Shown here in pieces: positions 60,977 through 64,000 of a DNA stretch of 64,000 nt. The stretch is from NCBI GenBank assembly GCA_021777555.1, contig JAJYDK010000008.1, positions 48,131-112,130 on the forward strand. Reading direction: 5' to 3'. Position numbers and translations under genes: made by a program. Under the pieces are notes generated by a model. The model had not been told where the DNA came from and ran no database searches. It worked only from the letters and a program-made list of their open reading frames with translations. This DNA comes from Pseudomonadota bacterium. Lineage in GTDB: Bacteria > Pseudomonadota > Gammaproteobacteria > Steroidobacterales > Steroidobacteraceae. The first letter of the stretch is position 1; the number at the start of each line of letters is the position of its first letter.

Positions 60977-61108
60977 ATTCCTGGCGAATATTGTCCGAAT
61001 GTCAATCACACTAACCTGTTCCTACAATTGGCATAGCCTAGCCGAGATCACGGTGGTTTTCAATAACCTGTTAGTGACGTTGACATTTGTTCCCGCTTCC
61101 ATTAGATT
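60977..61108. promoter_or_regulatory. Mirror-image divergent promoters of the two defence arms
   Basis: Plus arm: AACCTGTTAGTG (61065-61076), ACG, TTGACA (61080-61085), 17 nt, TAGATT (61103-61108). Minus arm, read on its own strand: AACAGGTTAGTG (61020-61009), TGA, TTGACA (61005-61000), then a weak AGGAAT at the 17-nt position (60982-60977). The block AACnnGTTAGTGnnnTTGACATT is therefore identical at all fixed positions on both strands. This suggests one regulator, most simply the adjacent XRE protein, binds both. Confidence 0.8.
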
Positions 61109-61135
61109 TCAGTTGCTTACAGCCGGGGTGGGCGG

Positions 61136-61480
61136 ATGCTGGACAGCGACAAGCTGTATGAACTGATCGGTGATCGAATTCGCCAGATACGCGAGGCCCA
61201 GACGCCCCGCATGAGCCAGGGCGATCTCGCACGGATTCTTGGCCTACAGCGCACCTCCGTAACCAACATCGAGCGGGGCAAGCAGAAGCCCACGCTCGAC
61301 ACCCTGCTCCGTCTATGCGAGCACTTCGCACTCGAGATTGACGCACTCGTTCCCAAGTTGCGGGAAGTCTCAGTCATCGACGCACGTTCCGTGGTCGTCG
61401 GTGGTAAGAGGCAGGAGGTGGGTGCAAAAACCGCTAGTTTATTGAGCAGCTTGCGCCCGGGCGCACGCGCGCGAGGGTAG
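61136..61480 (+). CDS. XRE-family regulator of the defence arms
   Basis: A 114-residue protein. HTH_XRE covers about 9-68: LIGDRIRQIREAQTPRMSQG, LARILGLQRTSVTNIERGKQ, and LLRLCEHFALEIDALVP. A 35-residue tail follows, which could hold a dimerisation or cleavage region. The next gene is an ImmA/IrrE peptidase; in known CapH/CapP and ImmR/ImmA pairs the peptidase cleaves the repressor. The start is the ATG at 61136, about 20 nt after the predicted transcription start. Confidence 0.88.
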   Translation: MLDSDKLYELIGDRIRQIREAQTPRMSQGDLARILGLQRTSVTNIERGKQKPTLDTLLRLCEHFALEIDALVPKLREVSVIDARSVVVGGKRQEVGAKTASLLSSLRPGARARG

Positions 61481-61502
61481 CGAACTACTTCTTCGGAGTT
61501 GT

Positions 61503-62030
61503 ATGAGAAACCGATACGCCAAGGCCATAGATCAAAAAGCAACCGAGCTGCTGCGCGAACTCGATCTGTTGACCGTTCCCGTTAACGTGGAGGAGGTGGC
61601 GCAGAAGCTTGGCGCGGAACTCGTGTATGGCGATCTTGAAGACGATATGTCTGGATTTCTGCTGCGCGAAAAGGGAGTCGTGACCATTGCCGTTAACAAG
61701 CTGCATCATCCGAATCGCCAGCGGTTTACGATTGCCCACGAGTGTGGGCACCTTCACTTGCACGGCGAACAAGGCGATCGTCTCTGGGTGGACAAAGCTT
61801 ATTCTACGATCTTCTATCGCGACGCCAGCTCGAGTAGCGGCGATAAGCTCGCGGAAATTCAAGCTAATCAGTTTGCTGCTGGTTTGTTGATGCCCGAAGC
61901 GCTTCTGACGGAGCAACTACCTCCTGAGCTTAGCGACGTCGATATATTTCGTTTGGCGCTACGCTTTCAGGTCAGTGAACAGGCCATGACTTTACGCTTG
62001 GTTTCGCTCGGCGTGCTCACCGAGTCCTAG
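61503..62030 (+). CDS. ImmA/IrrE family metallopeptidase
   Basis: A 175-residue zinc peptidase (COG2856 type). The active site HECGH (His79, Glu80, His83) lies in RFTIAHECGHLHLHG. The third ligand region is KLAEIQANQFAAGLLMP (Glu118), and an HTH-like C-terminus follows. It lies 22 nt after the XRE gene with GGAG before its ATG. By analogy with CapP and ImmA it should cleave the XRE protein on a stress or DNA-damage cue. The substrate is inference. Confidence 0.88.
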   Translation: MRNRYAKAIDQKATELLRELDLLTVPVNVEEVAQKLGAELVYGDLEDDMSGFLLREKGVVTIAVNKLHHPNRQRFTIAHECGHLHLHGEQGDRLWVDKAYSTIFYRDASSSSGDKLAEIQANQFAAGLLMPEALLTEQLPPELSDVDIFRLALRFQVSEQAMTLRLVSLGVLTES

Positions 62031-62065
62031 ATTCAATCGCGACGTGAATAGAACGTCAACAAATC

Positions 62066-62710
62066 GTGTCCACCAATCTGAACGCCGAGAAGGCACTAAT
62101 ATTTCGCATCGTGCATCGCGACAATGTTTCATGGATGTTAGATCACGGCGTGCATTGTGGGAGTTCTCAAGCGCGCGATCCAAACTACGTCACAATCGGC
62201 AACTTGGAGTTAATCGCCAAGCGCACGAGTCGGAGTGTTCCTATTCACCCGCACGGAACCTTAGAAGACTATGTGCCGTTCTACTTCACGCCCTACTCGC
62301 CAATGTTGTACAACATCAAAACGGGCTACAACGGCATCACTCCCAGGCCGAATGAGCAAATCGTGATTCTGGTGTCGTCATTGCATCGCCTGAATCAGCT
62401 AAAGGTGCCATTTGTGTTCTCGGATCGGCACGCATTCCTTAAGACCGCCCGCTTTTCTTCTGAGCTCGCTGAGCTTGATCGCATAGACTGGAAGATACTT
62501 CAAGAGAGAGATTTCAAGCGTGACCCGAACGACTTGGAAAAGATGGACCGCTATCAGGCGGAAGCGCTGGTGCATCAGCGTGTACCGGTCGAGGCGCTTG
62601 TTGGAGCGGTTTGCTATAACCAGGCATCCGGTACTCAGTTAGAGACGGCTATCAAGCAGCGCCACATCAATCTTCGCGTCCTTGTGCAGCCGAAGTGGTA
62701 CTTCTCATGA
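62066..62710 (+). CDS. darT: DarT DNA ADP-ribosyltransferase toxin
   Basis: A 214-residue DUF4433/DarT protein that ADP-ribosylates thymidine in single-stranded DNA, using NAD+. Conserved blocks: [39 protein letters not shown] with the NAD-contact Arg near 53, [17 protein letters not shown], and [11 protein letters not shown] with Glu166 at the expected catalytic position. The start is a GTG at 62066. Its stop overlaps the darG start (ATGA). The region is AT-richer than the core genome. Confidence 0.92.
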   Translation: MSTNLNAEKALIFRIVHRDNVSWMLDHGVHCGSSQARDPNYVTIGNLELIAKRTSRSVPIHPHGTLEDYVPFYFTPYSPMLYNIKTGYNGITPRPNEQIVILVSSLHRLNQLKVPFVFSDRHAFLKTARFSSELAELDRIDWKILQERDFKRDPNDLEKMDRYQAEALVHQRVPVEALVGAVCYNQASGTQLETAIKQRHINLRVLVQPKWYFS

Positions 62711-63783
62711 TTTCTTACAAGCAAGGAAATTTGCTCGAGTCTCGCGCTCAGGCTCTGGTGAACACGGTCAACACGGTGGGCGTCATGGGAAAGGGCATCG
62801 CTCTGATGTTCAAGGATCGCTTTAAGGAGAATTTCCGGCGCTATGCTGTGGCCTGCAAGAACGAGGAAGTGCAGATCGGCAAGATGTTCATAACCTCGGC
62901 CAATGAGCTGGATGGTCCGAAGTGGATCGTAAATTTTCCGACGAAGAGAAACTGGCGCGCCCCCTCCAAACTGGAATGGATCACTGAGGGCCTTGAAGAT
63001 CTTCGCCGTTTTATTGTCCGTGAGCACGTGGCATCGATCGCGATCCCGCCGCTCGGTGCCGGAAATGGGGGGCTTAACTGGCCGGATGTGAAAGCCGAGA
63101 TCGAACGTGTACTTGGGGACTTGACCGATGTCGCGATCGAGGTCTTTGAGCCGACAAAGCAATATCAAAACGTCGCAAAGCGAATGGGTGTGGAGAAGCT
63201 TACCCCAGCACGGGCTCTCATCGCCGAGATCGTGCGGCGCTACGAAGTTCTGGGTATGGAGTGCACGCTACTCGAAGTGCAGAAGCTAGCGTGGTTTCTC
63301 GAGCGAGCGCTGCAGCGATTCTCGACTGATAACCCGATGGATCTTCGCTTCAAAGCGCATTACTACGGACCCTATGCCGACCGGCTTCGCCACCTGCTGG
63401 AAGGTTTGGATGGCAGTTACCTACATTGTGACAAGCGGTTGAGTGATGCTGATCCTCTTGACACAATTCGGTTCGATGACAGTCGCAAGGACTACCTGGC
63501 TGCGTATCTTAAGAGCTCCGAATTTCGGCCGTATCGGCCTGCGCTCGATTTCGCGATCCAGCTCATCGATGGGTTCGAGTCGCCGTACGGTATGGAGCTT
63601 CTATCCACCGTCGATTGGCTCTTGCAGCGAGAAGGATGCGAACCGACTGTGATGAGTATTCAAGAGGGACTTCGGAGATGGCCAGCCTCGGAGTCGAACG
63701 CTGCCCAACGGAAGTCAGAGCTCTTCGATGAGCGCACCATTGGCATCGCGCTCGATCGACTCACGCACGAGCTAGCCTCGTAA
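62707..63783 (+). CDS. darG: DarG macrodomain antitoxin
   Basis: A 358-residue antitoxin. The N-terminal macrodomain (1-155) removes ADP-ribose from [36 protein letters not shown] and [17 protein letters not shown]. The C-terminal half (about 165-358) is the DarT-binding domain with [19 protein letters not shown] and [19 protein letters not shown]. The ATG at 62707 overlaps the darT stop. Both halves look intact, so the pair should be functional. Confidence 0.93.
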   Translation: MISYKQGNLLESRAQALVNTVNTVGVMGKGIALMFKDRFKENFRRYAVACKNEEVQIGKMFITSANELDGPKWIVNFPTKRNWRAPSKLEWITEGLEDLRRFIVREHVASIAIPPLGAGNGGLNWPDVKAEIERVLGDLTDVAIEVFEPTKQYQNVAKRMGVEKLTPARALIAEIVRRYEVLGMECTLLEVQKLAWFLERALQRFSTDNPMDLRFKAHYYGPYADRLRHLLEGLDGSYLHCDKRLSDADPLDTIRFDDSRKDYLAAYLKSSEFRPYRPALDFAIQLIDGFESPYGMELLSTVDWLLQREGCEPTVMSIQEGLRRWPASESNAAQRKSELFDERTIGIALDRLTHELAS

Positions 63784-63925
63784 GTCTGATGGAGAGGCAA
63801 TTGGGCCGAGCACATGGCTCGATAAATCCTCTATTGATCGTCCGCAATCCGCTAGAGCGCTAGTTCAGTCAGTCGTAAGCGTCCGGGCAACACACCTGCC
63901 TTCTGAGGCGGGGAGATAAGAGGAT

Positions 63926-63955
63926 ACGTGTCCACCTAAATTGGAGTGGACACGT
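63926..63955. repeat. Inverted repeat at the start of the IS66 tnpA gene
   Basis: Perfect 10-bp arms ACGTGTCCAC and GTGGACACGT around a 10-nt loop. The right arm overlaps the GTG start of tnpA, so it could mask the start codon in mRNA or be an operator. Confidence 0.7.
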
Positions 63956-64000
63956 GAACACTACGGTCTTAGAGCGGCGCCGCCGGCGCCGGCACAGCGC
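63954..64000 (+). CDS. tnpA: IS66 accessory protein TnpA (5' part only)
   Basis: Fifteen codons from a [18 protein letters not shown], running off the window. The Arg-rich start followed by HS(A/P) is typical of IS66 TnpA (IS3/IS911-OrfA-like HTH protein). Too short for certainty. Confidence 0.6.
   Translation, partial: MNTTVLERRRRRRHS

Larger units (their letters stand above)
50670..64000. mobile_element. Integrative mobilisable element at tRNA-Ser (right end outside window)
   Basis: Starts at the 3' end of tRNA-Ser. It has integrase, AlpA-like regulator, XRE repressor with operators, candidate oriT, MobC and relaxase, then a defence cargo and an IS66 end. No type IV secretion genes are visible, so within the window it looks mobilisable rather than self-transmissible. 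I did not find a second copy of the tRNA 3' end (GGGTTCGAATCCCTCTCTC) before 64000, so the right attachment site should lie further right. Confidence 0.85.
63875..64000 (+). mobile_element. IS66-family insertion sequence, left end (truncated by window)
   Basis: Begins with GTAAGCG (63875-63881), the conserved terminus of IS66-family elements, followed by TCCGGGCAACACACC. The first open frame at 63954 reads like IS66 TnpA. The rest, including transposase TnpC and the right end, is outside the window. Confidence 0.75.

Noticed and set aside
60970-61005. Earlier TTG start for the multi-ubiquitin protein
   Set aside because: The TTG is the -35 hexamer of the mirrored promoter, and the extra residues have no Ubl features; the ATG at 60969 has an AGGA upstream.
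50670-64000. CRISPR array or cas genes within the element
   Set aside because: No regularly spaced repeats and no Cas-like proteins seen.

Overview
The window looks like a chromosomal segment of a high-GC gammaproteobacterium. The evidence is gene order: M23 peptidase-secA-mutT, the pilB-pilC-pilD-coaE-zapD-yacG cluster, pilS/pilR, fmdB-DUF502-aspS, and recA-recX-alaS-csrA-tRNA-Ser. ZapD and this pil order are typical of Gammaproteobacteria. Codon and GC use suggest the Xanthomonadales/Nevskiales/Steroidobacter side of the class, but the genus cannot be read from the sequence.

Layout. 0-5 kb: a murein peptidase, secA, a NUDIX hydrolase and a small conserved protein. 5-12 kb, minus strand: type IV pilus assembly (pilB, pilC, pilD) with coaE, zapD and a short yacG, preceded by two pilin genes, the first with a good sigma-54 promoter. 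12-20 kb: a surface-glycan block (TPR-sulfotransferase, polytopic membrane protein, two family-2 glycosyltransferases, methyltransferase, GtrA-like flippase) lying between the pilins and pilSR. 20-23 kb: pilR/pilS, which probably act on the sigma-54 pilin promoter. 23-30 kb: sucC, sucD (with an unusual histone-like tail), nadE, bamD, rluD, pgeF and an Rpn-like nuclease. 31-42 kb: clpB, an FmdB-family protein, DUF502, a Zn alcohol dehydrogenase, aspS, a hydrolase, an acetyltransferase and mutS. 42-50.7 kb: an MFS transporter and a divergent LacI regulator with a 26-bp operator-like repeat, a PncC-ThpR fusion, recA, recX, alaS, csrA and tRNA-Ser(GCU).

From 50.67 kb to the end is an integrated mobile element at the 3' end of tRNA-Ser. 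It carries a P4-type integrase, an AlpA-like excision regulator with an AT-hook, a small membrane protein, a SANT-like protein, an XRE repressor with palindromic operators, a putative oriT with a YATCCTGY-type nic, MobC and a MOBP-type relaxase. Its cargo is a defence block in two divergent arms. The minus arm encodes a two-domain multi-ubiquitin protein, a DUF6791-ThiF E1-like enzyme, a DUF6527 protein and two proteins with HEPN-type motifs. The plus arm encodes an XRE regulator, an ImmA/IrrE metallopeptidase and the DarT/DarG DNA ADP-ribosylation pair. The 166-bp divergent region carries the same regulatory block, AACnnGTTAGTG-N3-TTGACATT, in mirror image for both arms. I infer that one XRE/peptidase switch controls both a ubiquitin-like system and DarTG. 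An IS66-family left end begins 91 bp after darG and runs off the window.
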